Source of the DNA: a bacterium HR39
GTDB taxonomy: Bacteria > Pseudomonadota > Alphaproteobacteria > Geminicoccales > Geminicoccaceae
Length of the DNA: 7,548 bases
Assembly (NCBI GenBank): GCA_002898955.1
Contig: BEIP01000056.1
Location: 1 to 7,548, forward strand
Direction: 5' to 3'
Under the pieces are notes generated by a model. The model was not told the origin of the DNA, ran no database searches, and worked only from the letters and a program-made list of their open reading frames with translations. Each line of letters begins with the position of its first letter. Position 1 is the stretch's first letter. The position numbers and the translations under genes are program-made. Shown here in pieces: positions 1-7,450 of the stretch.

Positions 1-134
1 AAGCGCACCTTCGGCCGGCCGTAAGAATATGCGCCGATTGAGAAATTCCAGCGGCGCGCCAGCGTTTCCAGATGGACCCGGGTCTCGTTGTGCGGGTTGC
101 GTCCCCGCTTCAGCCGTTGCAACAGATGCCTCAA
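1..134 (-). CDS. 5' end of a probable hexapeptide-repeat (CatB-related) O-acetyltransferase, truncated by window edge
   Basis: Reading leftward, a frame opens at a TTG (134-132) and runs without a stop for 44 codons off the edge. The TTG is preceded by AGGGGG (plus-strand 140-145) with a 5-base spacer, a good ribosome site; no ATG is available in this frame. Residues 29-44 read WNFSIGAYSYGRPKVR. From memory, 'IG-x-Y-S/T-YG-x-P-x-V' is typical of the segment just before the left-handed beta-helix in CatB/virginiamycin-type O-acetyltransferases, which transfer acetyl from acetyl-CoA to hydroxyl groups of sugars or drugs. None of the hexapeptide repeats that would prove the fold lie in the window. 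The frame is divergent from maeB. I am fairly sure it is coding, because its composition is balanced and unlike the Pro/Ala/Arg-rich shadow frames. The family call is moderate and the acceptor substrate is unknown. Confidence 0.5.
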   Translation of the reverse strand, partial: MRHLLQRLKRGRNPHNETRVHLETLARRWNFSIGAYSYGRPKVR

Positions 135-197
135 CGGCGCCCCCTGAGAAATGACGGTGCGGGCGCATAAAAGCGAGCGGAAGAGGACGGCATCGCC
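135..197. promoter_or_regulatory. Divergent intergenic region, probable promoters for maeB and the leftward gene
   Basis: These 63 bases separate two genes pointing away from each other, so any promoters close to the genes would sit here. The only AT-rich patch in the gap is CATAAAA (166-172). It could serve as a -10-like element for maeB, or on the other strand as TTTATG for the leftward gene. No convincing -35 hexamer lies 16-18 bases from it on either strand. A purine-rich AGAGGA (182-187) lies ten bases before the maeB ATG and is the likely ribosome site. Assignment rests mainly on gene orientation. Confidence 0.35.
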
Positions 198-2498
198 ATG
201 GCCGACAACATGTCCGAGGATCTGAAATCCGGGGCGCTCGTCTACCACCGACTGCCGAAACCCGGAAAGCTCGAGATCCAGGCGACGAAGCCTCTCGGTA
301 ATCAACGCGATCTGGCGCTGGCTTATTCCCCCGGCGTCGCCGCCGCCTGCATGGCGATCCACGACGACCCGCAGGAGGCCGCGACCCTCACGATCCGTCA
401 GAACCTCGTCGCGGTGCTCTCGAACGGCACCGCGGTGCTGGGCCTCGGCGATATCGGCCCGCTGGCCTCGAAGCCGGTGATGGAGGGCAAGGCGGTCCTG
501 TTCAAGAAGTTCGCCGGGATCGACGTGTTCGACATCGAGGTCGACCAGAAGGACGTCGACAAGCTGGTGGACGTGGTCTGCTCCCTGGAGCCGACCTTCG
601 GCGGGATCAACCTTGAGGACATCAAGGCGCCGGAATGCTTCGAGGTCGAGGAGCGCTGCCGGGAGCGGATGAACATCCCGGTCTTCCACGACGACCAGCA
701 CGGAACGGCGATCATCGTCGCGGCGGCCGTCCTCAACGCGCTCGAACTCGCGGGCAAGCAGCTCTCCGACGCCAAGATCGTCACCTCCGGCGCCGGCGCG
801 GCGGCGCTCGCCTGCCTCAACCTCCTGGTTTCCCTCGGCGCGACCCGGGAGAACATCACCGTCACCGACATCAAGGGCGTGGTCTACAAGGGCCGGGCCG
901 AGCTGATGGACCGCTGGAAGGACATCTACGCGCAGGAGACGGAGGCGCGGACGCTCGCCGACGTGATCCCCGGCGCCGACGTGTTCATCGGCCTCTCGGC
1001 GGGCGGCGTGCTCAAGCCCGAATATCTCGAGAAGATGGCCGAGAAGCCGCTCATCATGGCGCTCGCCAACCCCTATCCCGAGATCATGCCGGACGTCGCC
1101 GAGCAGGCGCGGCCGGATGCGATGATCTGCACCGGGCGCTCGGATTTCCCCAATCAGGTCAACAACGTCCTCTGCTTCCCCTTCCTCTGCCGCGGTGCGC
1201 GCGATGTCGGCGCCCGGCGCATCACCTTCGAGATGAAGAAGGCCTGCGTGGAAGCACTCGCGCGCCTTGCGCGCACCACCACGCCCGACACCGTGGCCAT
1301 GGCCTACGGGCTCGAGAACCTCACCTTCGGGCCCGACTACCTCATCCCCAAGCCCTTCGATCCGCGCCTCATCGTCGAGGTGCCGCCGGCGGTGGCGAAG
1401 GCGGCCATGGACTCGGGCGTCGCCACCCGGCCGATCGAGGACCCCGAAGCCTACCGCCGCAGCCTCGAGCAGAAGGTCTACCGCTCCGGCTTCCTGATGA
1501 AGCCCGTCTTCGAGCGGGTGAAGGCCGAGCCGCAGCGGGTGTGCTTCGCCGACGGCGAGGAGGAGCGGGTGCTGCGGGCGGTGCAGGTGGCGGTGGAGGA
1601 GGGGCTGGTGCGCCCCATCCTGATCGGCCGCCCCGAAGTGGTGGAGATGCGGCTCGAACGCTACGGCCTGTGGATCCGCCCGGGCGAACACTTCGAGCTG
1701 GTCAATCCCAACTACGACCCGCGCTACGACGAGTACGTCGAGTTCTACTTCGAGCGGATGGGCCGGCGCGGCGTCACGCCGGCACTGGCCCGCGAGATCG
1801 TGCGCACCCGCCGCACGGTGATCGGCGCCATCATGGTGGCGCGCGGCGAGGCGGACGCGCTGGTGGCCGGGCCGGTGGGCGTGTTCGAGAGCCACCTCGG
1901 GCACATCACCGGCGTGCTCGGCCTCGAGCCGGGCATGCGCGAGGCCTGCACGGTACATGCGCTGGTGCTGCCGGAAGGTGTGCTGTTCCTCGCCGACACC
2001 TACGTCGCCTACGAGCCCGACGCCGCCCAGATCGCCGAGATCGCGCTGCACGCCGCCGAGGTGGTGCGCCGCTTCGGCATCGTCCCGAAGGTGGCCCTGG
2101 TCTCCCACAGCAACTTCGGCAGCCGTGACACGCCCTCGTCGCTGCGCATGCGCGAAGCCCTCGCCATCATCCGCGAGCGCGCGCCCGGGCTCGAGGTGGA
2201 CGGCGAGATGCACGCCGACGCGGCCCTCTCGCAGGAGATCCGCGATCGCATCCTGCCCACCTCCACCCTGCGCGGGCGCGCCAATCTGCTGGTGATGCCG
2301 GGGCTCGATGCCGCGAACATCGCCTTCAACCTCGCCAAGGTGGCCACGGGCGCGGTCTCGGTCGGCCCGATCCTTGTGGGGCCGGCGAAGCCCGCCCACA
2401 TCCTCACCGCCTCCGTCACCACTCGCGGCGTGCTCAACATGACCGCCATCGCCGCGCTCGACGCCATCCTGCGCAGAGCGGCGGAGGCGCGCGCATGA
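198..2498 (+). CDS. maeB: NADP-dependent malic enzyme, MaeB type with C-terminal phosphotransacetylase-like domain
   Basis: Catalyses oxidative decarboxylation of malate to pyruvate with NAD(P)H production in the cytoplasm, using Mg2+ or Mn2+. The 766 residues match the usual ~750-770 of the long bacterial form. Residues ~15-160 are the malic N-terminal domain, with the YSPGVA motif (catalytic-type Tyr43), the [13 protein letters not shown] stretch and EGKA with the likely catalytic Lys98. Metal-binding acids are Glu140-Asp141 in NLEDIKAP and Asp165-Asp166 in FHDDQHGTA. The dinucleotide-binding loop GAGAAA is at 198-203; [11 protein letters not shown] (288-298) and [13 protein letters not shown] (317-329) follow. 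Residues ~430-766 form the Pta-like domain, with [12 protein letters not shown] (636-647), [10 protein letters not shown] and [12 protein letters not shown]. In characterised family members this domain does not act as an acetyltransferase but mediates oligomerisation and inhibition by acetyl-CoA. The ATG at 198 is chosen over the in-frame ATG at 210 because the purine-rich site at 182-187 fits it better. NADP rather than NAD preference is inferred from family. Confidence 0.95.
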   Translation: MADNMSEDLKSGALVYHRLPKPGKLEIQATKPLGNQRDLALAYSPGVAAACMAIHDDPQEAATLTIRQNLVAVLSNGTAVLGLGDIGPLASKPVMEGKAVLFKKFAGIDVFDIEVDQKDVDKLVDVVCSLEPTFGGINLEDIKAPECFEVEERCRERMNIPVFHDDQHGTAIIVAAAVLNALELAGKQLSDAKIVTSGAGAAALACLNLLVSLGATRENITVTDIKGVVYKGRAELMDRWKDIYAQETEARTLADVIPGADVFIGLSAGGVLKPEYLEKMAEKPLIMALANPYPEIMPDVAEQARPDAMICTGRSDFPNQVNNVLCFPFLCRGARDVGARRITFEMKKACVEALARLARTTTPDTVAMAYGLENLTFGPDYLIPKPFDPRLIVEVPPAVAKAAMDSGVATRPIEDPEAYRRSLEQKVYRSGFLMKPVFERVKAEPQRVCFADGEEERVLRAVQVAVEEGLVRPILIGRPEVVEMRLERYGLWIRPGEHFELVNPNYDPRYDEYVEFYFERMGRRGVTPALAREIVRTRRTVIGAIMVARGEADALVAGPVGVFESHLGHITGVLGLEPGMREACTVHALVLPEGVLFLADTYVAYEPDAAQIAEIALHAAEVVRRFGIVPKVALVSHSNFGSRDTPSSLRMREALAIIRERAPGLEVDGEMHADAALSQEIRDRILPTSTLRGRANLLVMPGLDAANIAFNLAKVATGAVSVGPILVGPAKPAHILTASVTTRGVLNMTAIAALDAILRRAAEARA

Positions 2499-3868
2499 GC
2501 GTCGAGCCGGCGGAGAGGGAGCGCCGCCGGGCCGGCCTCGACGAGGCGCTGGCCGGGGAGGTGCGCGAGGCGCTGGAGCGGGGCGATACGGCGCTCGCGG
2601 CCGGCCTCGCCCGCACCCTGCACCCCTCGGATCTCGCCGACCTCCTGCAGCTGCTCGATCCCGAGCAGCGCCTGCAGCTGCTGCGCGCGCTCGGGCCGGA
2701 TGTGGATCCCGACACCTTCGCCTGGCTCGAGGAGGCCGTGCGCGAGGAGCTCATCGAGGCGCTCGGGCCGGAGTGGAGCGGCCGCATCGTCGCGGAGCTG
2801 GACGTGGACGATGCGGTGGACGTGCTCGAGGAGCTGGACGAGGAGGAGCGGCGGGCCATCCTCGAGCGGCTGCCGCCGCCCGAGCGCATCGCCGTCGAGG
2901 AACAGCTCCGCTATCCCGAGGACTCGGCCGGCCGGCTCATGCAGCGCGCCTTCGTGGCGGTGCCGGAGTACTGGCTGGTCGGTCAGACCATCGACTATCT
3001 GCGCGCCACGCCGGATCTTCCGGACGACTTCTACGACATCTTCATCGTCGACCCGCGCATGCGCCCGGTGGGCGGGGTGCCGGTGAGCCGCGTGCTGCGG
3101 AGCCGCCGGCAGGTGGCGATGCGCAATCTCCGGCTCAAGGAGCTCCACCCCATCCCCGCCACCATGGACCAGGAGGAGGTCGCCTTCCTGTTCCGCCAGT
3201 ACGGCCTGGTCTCGGCGCCGGTGGTGGATGAAGAGGGGCGCATCATCGGCGTGATCACCGTCGACGACGTGGTGGACGTCATCCAGGAGGAGGCCGAGGA
3301 AGACATCCTCGGGCTCGGCGGCATCCACGAGAGCGACGTCTACATGCCGCCTCTGCAGCGGGCCCGGCGCCGTGTGCCGTGGCTGCTCGTCAACATGATC
3401 ACCGCCATCGCGGCCGCCTCCGTCGTGGCTCTCTTCGAGGACTCCATCGCGCGGCTCACGGCCCTCGCGGTGCTGATGCCGATCGTGGCCGGCATGGGGG
3501 GCAATGCGGCGACGCAGAGCCTGACCGTGACGGTGCGCGCCATCGCCACCCGCGAGCTCACCGATGCGAACGCCCGGATCATGCTGCTGCGCGAACTGCT
3601 GACGGGCCTCCTCAACGGCAGCGTGTTCTACATCGTGGGCTTCCTCACGGCGCTGCTGTGGTTCGGCGATCCGTGGCTGGCCGCGGTGTTCGGCGCGGGC
3701 ATGCTCGCCAACATGGTCATCGCCGCGGTCGGGGGGGCGCTGGTGCCGCTCGTGCTGAGGCGGCTGGGTCTCGATCCCGCGGTCTCCTCCTCGATCTTCG
3801 TCACCACCCTGACCGACATGGGCGGCTTCTTCACCTTTCTCGGACTCGCGACCTGGCTGCTGCTGTGA
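2495..3868 (+). CDS. mgtE: MgtE-family magnesium transporter
   Basis: An inner-membrane Mg2+ channel/transporter of 457 residues, the family's normal size. Three parts are visible. The N domain (~20-135) is an acidic helical superhelix with LHPSDLADLLQLL (42-54) and LDVDDAVDVLEEL (102-114). A CBS pair (~140-270) begins at YPEDSAGRLM and ends with GVITVDDVVDVIQEEAEEDIL. The membrane domain (~292-457) has five hydrophobic segments. It carries the signatures MPIVAGMGGNAATQS (328-342) and LTDMGGFFTFLGLA (439-452); Asp441 corresponds to the pore aspartate that coordinates Mg2+ in Thermus MgtE. In that structure the acidic N and CBS domains bind Mg2+ and close the pore when cytosolic Mg2+ is high, and the acid-rich character here suggests the same gating. 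The ATG overlaps the maeB stop as ATGA, implying translational coupling. There is therefore no leader for a Mg2+ riboswitch directly upstream. Confidence 0.95.
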   Translation: MSVEPAERERRRAGLDEALAGEVREALERGDTALAAGLARTLHPSDLADLLQLLDPEQRLQLLRALGPDVDPDTFAWLEEAVREELIEALGPEWSGRIVAELDVDDAVDVLEELDEEERRAILERLPPPERIAVEEQLRYPEDSAGRLMQRAFVAVPEYWLVGQTIDYLRATPDLPDDFYDIFIVDPRMRPVGGVPVSRVLRSRRQVAMRNLRLKELHPIPATMDQEEVAFLFRQYGLVSAPVVDEEGRIIGVITVDDVVDVIQEEAEEDILGLGGIHESDVYMPPLQRARRRVPWLLVNMITAIAAASVVALFEDSIARLTALAVLMPIVAGMGGNAATQSLTVTVRAIATRELTDANARIMLLRELLTGLLNGSVFYIVGFLTALLWFGDPWLAAVFGAGMLANMVIAAVGGALVPLVLRRLGLDPAVSSSIFVTTLTDMGGFFTFLGLATWLLL

Positions 3869-3914
3869 GGCAGGCGCCGCACGCCCGTTGCAAGCGCCGG
3901 AGGGTTGCGTCACA

Positions 3915-3932
3915 GTCTCCACGTCGGGAGAC
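3915..3932 (+). promoter_or_regulatory. Small hairpin enclosing the ivd ribosome-binding site
   Basis: GTCTCC (3915-3920) and GGAGAC (3927-3932) are perfect inverted repeats around a six-base loop. The right arm contains GGAG (3927-3930), the ribosome site seven bases before the ivd ATG. In RNA this would partly hide the site. A second strong purine site, GGAGGG (3899-3904), lies upstream with no start codon at working distance. The whole mgtE-ivd gap (3869-3937, 69 bases) could also hold a promoter: TTGCAA (3888-3893) lies 17 bases from CACAGT (3911-3916), a poor -10 match. No U-tract terminator is seen after mgtE. The inverted repeat is observed; a regulatory role is inferred. Confidence 0.3.
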
Positions 3933-3937
3933 GGGCC

Positions 3938-5110
3938 ATGAACCGCTTCAGCACCCCTTCCATGCCCTTCGACATCGGCGAGACGGCCGAGGCCATCCGC
4001 GAGGCGGTGCGCCGCTTCGCCGAGGCCGAGATCGCACCCATCGCCGACGAGATCGACCGCACCGACACCTTCCCGCGCCATCTCTGGCCGAAGCTGGGCG
4101 AGCTCGGCGTGCTCGGCATCACCGTGGAGGAGGAGTACGGCGGGGCGGGACTCGGCTATCTCGAGCACGTGGTGGCGATGGAGGAGATCAGCCGCGCCTC
4201 CGGCTCCATCGGCCTCTCCTACGGCGCCCACTCCAACCTCTGCGTCAACCAGATCCGCCTCAACGGCACCGAGGAGCAGAAGCGGCGCTATCTGCCGAAG
4301 CTGATCTCCGGCGAGCACGTCGGGGCCCTCGCCATGAGCGAGCCCGGCGCCGGTTCGGACGTGGTCTCCATGACCACCCGTGCGGAGAAGCGGGGCGACC
4401 GCTACGTGCTGAACGGCCGCAAGATGTGGATCACCAACGGCCCCGAGGCGGACGTGCTGGTGGTCTACGCCAAGACCGACCCGCAGGCGGGATCGCGCGG
4501 GATCACCGCCTTCATCGTCGAGAAGACCTTCCCCGGCTTCGCGGTCGGGCAGAAGCTGGACAAGCTGGGCATGCGCGGCTCGCCCACCAGCGAGCTGGTG
4601 TTCGAGGACTGCGAGGTCCCAGAGGAGAACGTGCTGGGCGAGGTGAACCGCGGCGTGCGGGTGCTGATGAGCGGGCTCGACTACGAGCGCCTCGTGCTCT
4701 CGGGCGGTCCGCTCGGCATCATGTCCGCCTGCCTCGACGTGGTGCTGCCCTATGTCCACGAGCGGAAGCAGTTCGGCCATCCCATCGGCACCTTCGAGCT
4801 CATGCAGGGCAAGATCGCCGACATGTACACGCGCTGGAACGCGGCGCGTGCCTATGCCTACATGTGCGCGAAGGCGGCCGACGCGGGCCGCATCACCCGT
4901 CAGGACGCGGCGGCGTGCCTGCTGTTCGCCTCGGAGAGCGCGGTGCAGGTGGCGCTCGAGGCGATCCAGGCACTGGGCGGCAACGGCTACATCAACGACT
5001 ATCCCACCGGCCGGTTCCTGCGCGACGCCAAGCTCTACGACATCGGCGCCGGCACCAACGAGATCCGGCGCATGCTGATCGGCCGCGAACTGTTCGAGAT
5101 CACCAGTTGA
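3938..5110 (+). CDS. ivd: Isovaleryl-CoA dehydrogenase (leucine degradation)
   Basis: A FAD-dependent acyl-CoA dehydrogenase that oxidises isovaleryl-CoA to 3-methylcrotonyl-CoA, the third step of leucine breakdown, passing electrons to electron-transfer flavoprotein. It is also called liuA. At 390 residues it is normal length. The order is: helical N domain (~10-125), a beta middle domain with the flavin/substrate signatures [12 protein letters not shown] (130-141) and WITNG (164-168), and a C-terminal helical domain (~235-390) with QLMQ-type [13 protein letters not shown] and [19 protein letters not shown] (345-363). Specificity comes from the position of the catalytic base. In human isovaleryl-CoA dehydrogenase it is the Glu of the LDLERLVLAGGP stretch, and here Glu250 sits in [12 protein letters not shown]. 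The C-terminal position used by short- and medium-chain enzymes is Gly here (YDIGAGTNE). ATG 3938, with GGAG seven bases upstream, is preferred to an in-frame TTG at 3905 that abuts its purine site with no spacer. Confidence 0.95.
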   Translation: MNRFSTPSMPFDIGETAEAIREAVRRFAEAEIAPIADEIDRTDTFPRHLWPKLGELGVLGITVEEEYGGAGLGYLEHVVAMEEISRASGSIGLSYGAHSNLCVNQIRLNGTEEQKRRYLPKLISGEHVGALAMSEPGAGSDVVSMTTRAEKRGDRYVLNGRKMWITNGPEADVLVVYAKTDPQAGSRGITAFIVEKTFPGFAVGQKLDKLGMRGSPTSELVFEDCEVPEENVLGEVNRGVRVLMSGLDYERLVLSGGPLGIMSACLDVVLPYVHERKQFGHPIGTFELMQGKIADMYTRWNAARAYAYMCAKAADAGRITRQDAAACLLFASESAVQVALEAIQALGGNGYINDYPTGRFLRDAKLYDIGAGTNEIRRMLIGRELFEITS

Positions 5111-5153
5111 CGAACGAAAACAACGAAGCGGCGAAGGGGTGTGGGAAACGCCC

Positions 5154-5762
5154 ATGAACAGCAAACGGCCCATCGAGTTCTACTTCGAGTTCGCCAGTCC
5201 CTACGGCTATCTGGCGAGCACGCAGATCGACGACATCGCCGCCCGCTACGGGCGCGAGGTGCTGTGGAAGCCCATCATGCTCGGCGCGGCCCTCAAGCTC
5301 ACCGGCTCGCGGCCGCTGGCCGAGATCCCGCTCAAGCGCGACTACTTCATCCGCGACATCCAGCGCTTCGCGCGGCTTCTCGACGTGCCGCTGAAGCTGC
5401 CGCCGGTGATGCCCATGAACTCGCTCGCGGCGAGCCGCGCCTACTGGTGGCTGCACGAGAAGAACGTCTGCACCGCGAGGAAATTCGCCCGCCGGCTGTT
5501 CCGGGCCCACTGGGGCGAGGGGCGCGACATGTCCAAGCCCGAGCAGGTGGCCGAGGTGGCGGCCGAGCTCGGCATCGATCGCGCGGAACTGATCGCGGCG
5601 GTGCAGGATCCGCGCATCAAGCAGAAGCTGCGCGAGGAGACGGAGAAGTCGATCGAGCGCGGCGTCTTCGGCTCGCCCTTCGTCATCGTCGACGACGAGC
5701 CCTTCTGGGGCGCCGACCGGCTCGACCAGGTGGAGCGCTGGCTCGCCACCGGCGGATGGTGA
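5154..5762 (+). CDS. Thioredoxin-fold protein of the 2-hydroxychromene-2-carboxylate isomerase / GST-kappa / DsbA family
   Basis: 202 residues, typical for HCCA-isomerase-like proteins. These are cytosolic, glutathione-using enzymes with a thioredoxin fold interrupted by a helical insert. The N-terminus reads [16 protein letters not shown] (7-22). Ser15 in the ASPYG turn matches the active-site serine of NahD-type isomerase and GST kappa, and there is no CxxC, so it is not a disulfide oxidase. The helical insert is ~60-160. The C-terminal part, [25 protein letters not shown], carries the cis-Pro of the fold (GSPF, Pro175) and the family's FWGxDRLD ending. It sits 43 bases after ivd and 4 bases before mccB, so it is almost certainly co-transcribed with the leucine genes. 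ATG 5154, with GGGAA at 5143-5147, is preferred to an in-frame GTG at 5139. The upstream gap 5111-5130 is unusually A-rich, perhaps a translation-enhancing leader. No naphthalene-degradation genes are nearby, so the named isomerase reaction is doubtful and the true substrate is unknown. Confidence 0.85.
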   Translation: MNSKRPIEFYFEFASPYGYLASTQIDDIAARYGREVLWKPIMLGAALKLTGSRPLAEIPLKRDYFIRDIQRFARLLDVPLKLPPVMPMNSLAASRAYWWLHEKNVCTARKFARRLFRAHWGEGRDMSKPEQVAEVAAELGIDRAELIAAVQDPRIKQKLREETEKSIERGVFGSPFVIVDDEPFWGADRLDQVERWLATGGW

Positions 5763-5766
5763 TGCC

Positions 5767-7374
5767 GTGAGCGTGCTGGAAAGCCGCATCGACCGGCGCG
5801 ATCCCCTCTTCCGCCGCCGCTACGAGCACCACCGGCGGCTCGCGGAGGAGCTGCGCGGGCATCTCGCCCGCATCGCCCGCGGCGGCGACGAGCGGGCGCG
5901 CCAGCGTCACCTCGCCCGCGGCAAGATGCTGCCGCGCGAGCGGGTGGAGGCGCTGCTCGATCCCGGCAGCCCGTTCCTCGAGCTCTCGCCGCTCGCCGCC
6001 TTCGGCATGTACGGCGAGGAGGTGCCGGCGGCGGGGATCGTCACCGGCATCGGCCGGGTGTGCGGGCGCGAGTGCGTCATCGTCGCCAACGACGCGACGG
6101 TCAAGGGCGGCACCTACTACCCCATGACCGTGAAGAAACACGTCCGCGCCCAGGAGATCGCCCGCCAGAACCGGCTTCCCTGCATCTACCTCGTGGACTC
6201 GGGCGGCGCCAACCTGCCGCACCAGGACGAGGTCTTCCCCGACCGCGACCACTTCGGCCGCATCTTCTACAACCAGGCCACGCTCTCGGCCGCCGGCATT
6301 CCCCAGATCGCGGTGGTGATGGGCTCGTGCACCGCGGGCGGGGCCTATGTGCCGGCCATGGCCGACGAGACGGTAATCGTCCGCAACCAGGGGACCATCT
6401 TTCTCGGCGGGCCGCCGCTCGTGAAGGCGGCCACCGGCGAGGTGGTGAGCGCCGAGGAGCTGGGCGGCGGCGACGTGCACACGCGCATCTCCGGCGTGGC
6501 GGACCATCTGGCCGAGAACGACCGCCACGCCATCGAGCTGTGCCGGCGCATCGTCGCGGCTCTGCCGCCACCGGAGCGCGCGCGGCTCGACGTGGCGCCG
6601 TCCGAGGAGCCCCTCTATCCGGCCGACGACCTCTACGGCATCCTGCCGGAGGACCTGCGCGAGCCCTTCGAGATCCGCGAGGTGATCGCCCGGCTCGTGG
6701 ACGGCTCGCGCTTTTCCGAGTTCAAGGCGCGCTACGGCACCACGCTGGTGTGCGGATTCGCCCGCATCCACGGCTATCCCGTCGGCATCATCGCCAACAA
6801 CGGCGTGCTGTTCTCCGAATCCGCCCTGAAAGGGGCTCACTTCGTCGAGCTGTGCTGCCAGCGGCGCATCCCCATCGTCTTCCTGCAGAACATCACCGGC
6901 TTCATGGTGGGGAAGAAGTACGAGCACGGCGGCATCGCCAAGGACGGCGCCAAACTCGTGACCGCCGTCGCCTGCGCGCAGGTGCCCAAGTTCACCGTGG
7001 TGGTGGGCGGCAGCTTCGGCGCGGGCAACTACGCCATGTGCGGACGCGCCTACGAGCCGCGGCTTTTGTGGATGTGGCCGAACGCGCGGATCTCGGTGAT
7101 GGGCGGCGAGCAGGCGGCGAGCGTGCTCGCCCGGATCCGCCGCGACGCGCTGGAAGCCAGGGGGATCACGTGGAGCGCGGAAGAGGAGGAGGCCTTCAAG
7201 GCCCCCATCCGCGAGCAGTACGAGCGCCAGGGCAATCCGTACCATGCCAGCGCGCGGCTGTGGGACGACGGCGTGCTCGATCCCGTGGAGACGCGCCGGG
7301 CGCTGGCGCTCGGCATCGCCGCCTCGCTCAACGCCCCGATCCCCGAGACGCGCTTCGGCGTCTTCCGCATGTGA
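5767..7374 (+). CDS. mccB: Methylcrotonyl-CoA carboxylase, carboxyltransferase (beta) subunit
   Basis: The beta subunit (also liuB) transfers the carboxyl group from carboxybiotin on the alpha subunit to 3-methylcrotonyl-CoA, giving 3-methylglutaconyl-CoA, the step after Ivd. At 535 residues it is full length. The N-terminal half has [21 protein letters not shown] (50-70), [18 protein letters not shown] (108-125), [21 protein letters not shown] and [13 protein letters not shown] (186-198). The C-terminal half has [19 protein letters not shown] (374-392), [19 protein letters not shown] (414-432) and [18 protein letters not shown], ending [14 protein letters not shown]. The glycine-rich turns supply the paired oxyanion holes of crotonase-fold carboxyltransferases. 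The start is GTG 5767: the first residues (VLESRID) match the conserved family N-terminus. The ribosome site is weak, so translation probably depends on reinitiation from the preceding stop at 5760-5762. Geranyl-CoA carboxylase beta is a close relative, but the neighbouring ivd favours MCC. The biotin-carrying alpha subunit is not in the window. Confidence 0.95.
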   Translation: MSVLESRIDRRDPLFRRRYEHHRRLAEELRGHLARIARGGDERARQRHLARGKMLPRERVEALLDPGSPFLELSPLAAFGMYGEEVPAAGIVTGIGRVCGRECVIVANDATVKGGTYYPMTVKKHVRAQEIARQNRLPCIYLVDSGGANLPHQDEVFPDRDHFGRIFYNQATLSAAGIPQIAVVMGSCTAGGAYVPAMADETVIVRNQGTIFLGGPPLVKAATGEVVSAEELGGGDVHTRISGVADHLAENDRHAIELCRRIVAALPPPERARLDVAPSEEPLYPADDLYGILPEDLREPFEIREVIARLVDGSRFSEFKARYGTTLVCGFARIHGYPVGIIANNGVLFSESALKGAHFVELCCQRRIPIVFLQNITGFMVGKKYEHGGIAKDGAKLVTAVACAQVPKFTVVVGGSFGAGNYAMCGRAYEPRLLWMWPNARISVMGGEQAASVLARIRRDALEARGITWSAEEEEAFKAPIREQYERQGNPYHASARLWDDGVLDPVETRRALALGIAASLNAPIPETRFGVFRM

Positions 7375-7396
7375 ACGCGCGGCATCCGGCGGTTGT

Positions 7397-7410
7397 GCCG
7401 GCGCGCCGGC
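7397..7410. repeat. Perfect 14-base GC palindrome downstream of mccB
   Basis: GCCGGCGCGCCGGC equals its own reverse complement. It begins 22 bases after the mccB stop codon. As RNA it could form a 5-base-pair stem with a four-base loop, but no run of T follows, so it is not a canonical intrinsic terminator. It could be an operator half of a pair with the palindrome at 7429-7442, a weak pause site, or chance in very GC-rich DNA. Confidence 0.35.
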
Positions 7411-7428
7411 GGTGCTCCAATGGCGGCG

Positions 7429-7442
7429 GTCCGGCGCCGGAC
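7429..7442. repeat. Second perfect 14-base palindrome, just before the 3' partial gene
   Basis: GTCCGGCGCCGGAC is self-complementary over all 14 bases and lies 18 bases after the palindrome at 7397-7410. It ends eight bases before the proposed TTG start at 7451, a position where a bound repressor or an RNA hairpin could affect initiation. The two palindromes share a CCGGC core but are not copies of each other. No T-run follows. The symmetry is observed; function is open. Confidence 0.35.
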
Positions 7443-7450
7443 GTGCGGCC

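Noticed and set aside
1..168. An alternative minus-strand frame starting from an ATG at 168-166
   Set aside because: It is open to the edge, but its translation is Gly/Ala/Pro-rich without motifs. The TTG frame from 134 has a better ribosome site and a family-like segment.
3905..3937. An 11-codon N-terminal extension of ivd from TTG 3905
   Set aside because: The purine site GGAGGG directly touches the TTG with no spacer, and the length and start from ATG 3938 match the family.
3869..3937. A MerR-type LiuR operator or a clear sigma-70 promoter before ivd
   Set aside because: No AT-containing palindrome like the known LiuR sites is seen, and the best -35/-10 pair (TTGCAA / CACAGT) is weak in the -10.
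5139..5153. GTG 5139 as the start of the isomerase-like gene
   Set aside because: No spaced ribosome site precedes it. ATG 5154 has GGGAA six bases upstream, and the family motif begins shortly after it.
3379..5157. A 592-codon plus-strand frame across the mgtE end and ivd
   Set aside because: Out of frame with both well-supported genes; Arg/His/Gly-rich with no motif. The similar plus-strand frames at 635-2128 and 6060-7499 were rejected for the same reason.
2009..5173. A 1054-codon open frame on the minus strand spanning parts of maeB, mgtE and ivd
   Set aside because: It is antisense to three clearly recognised genes, is dominated by His/Arg/Ala/Gly/Asp/Leu as expected from the codon bias of GC-rich genes read backwards, and shows no family motif.
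7375..7450. Intrinsic transcription terminator after mccB
   Set aside because: GC-rich hairpins are possible, but none is followed by a run of T, so the canonical signature is absent.
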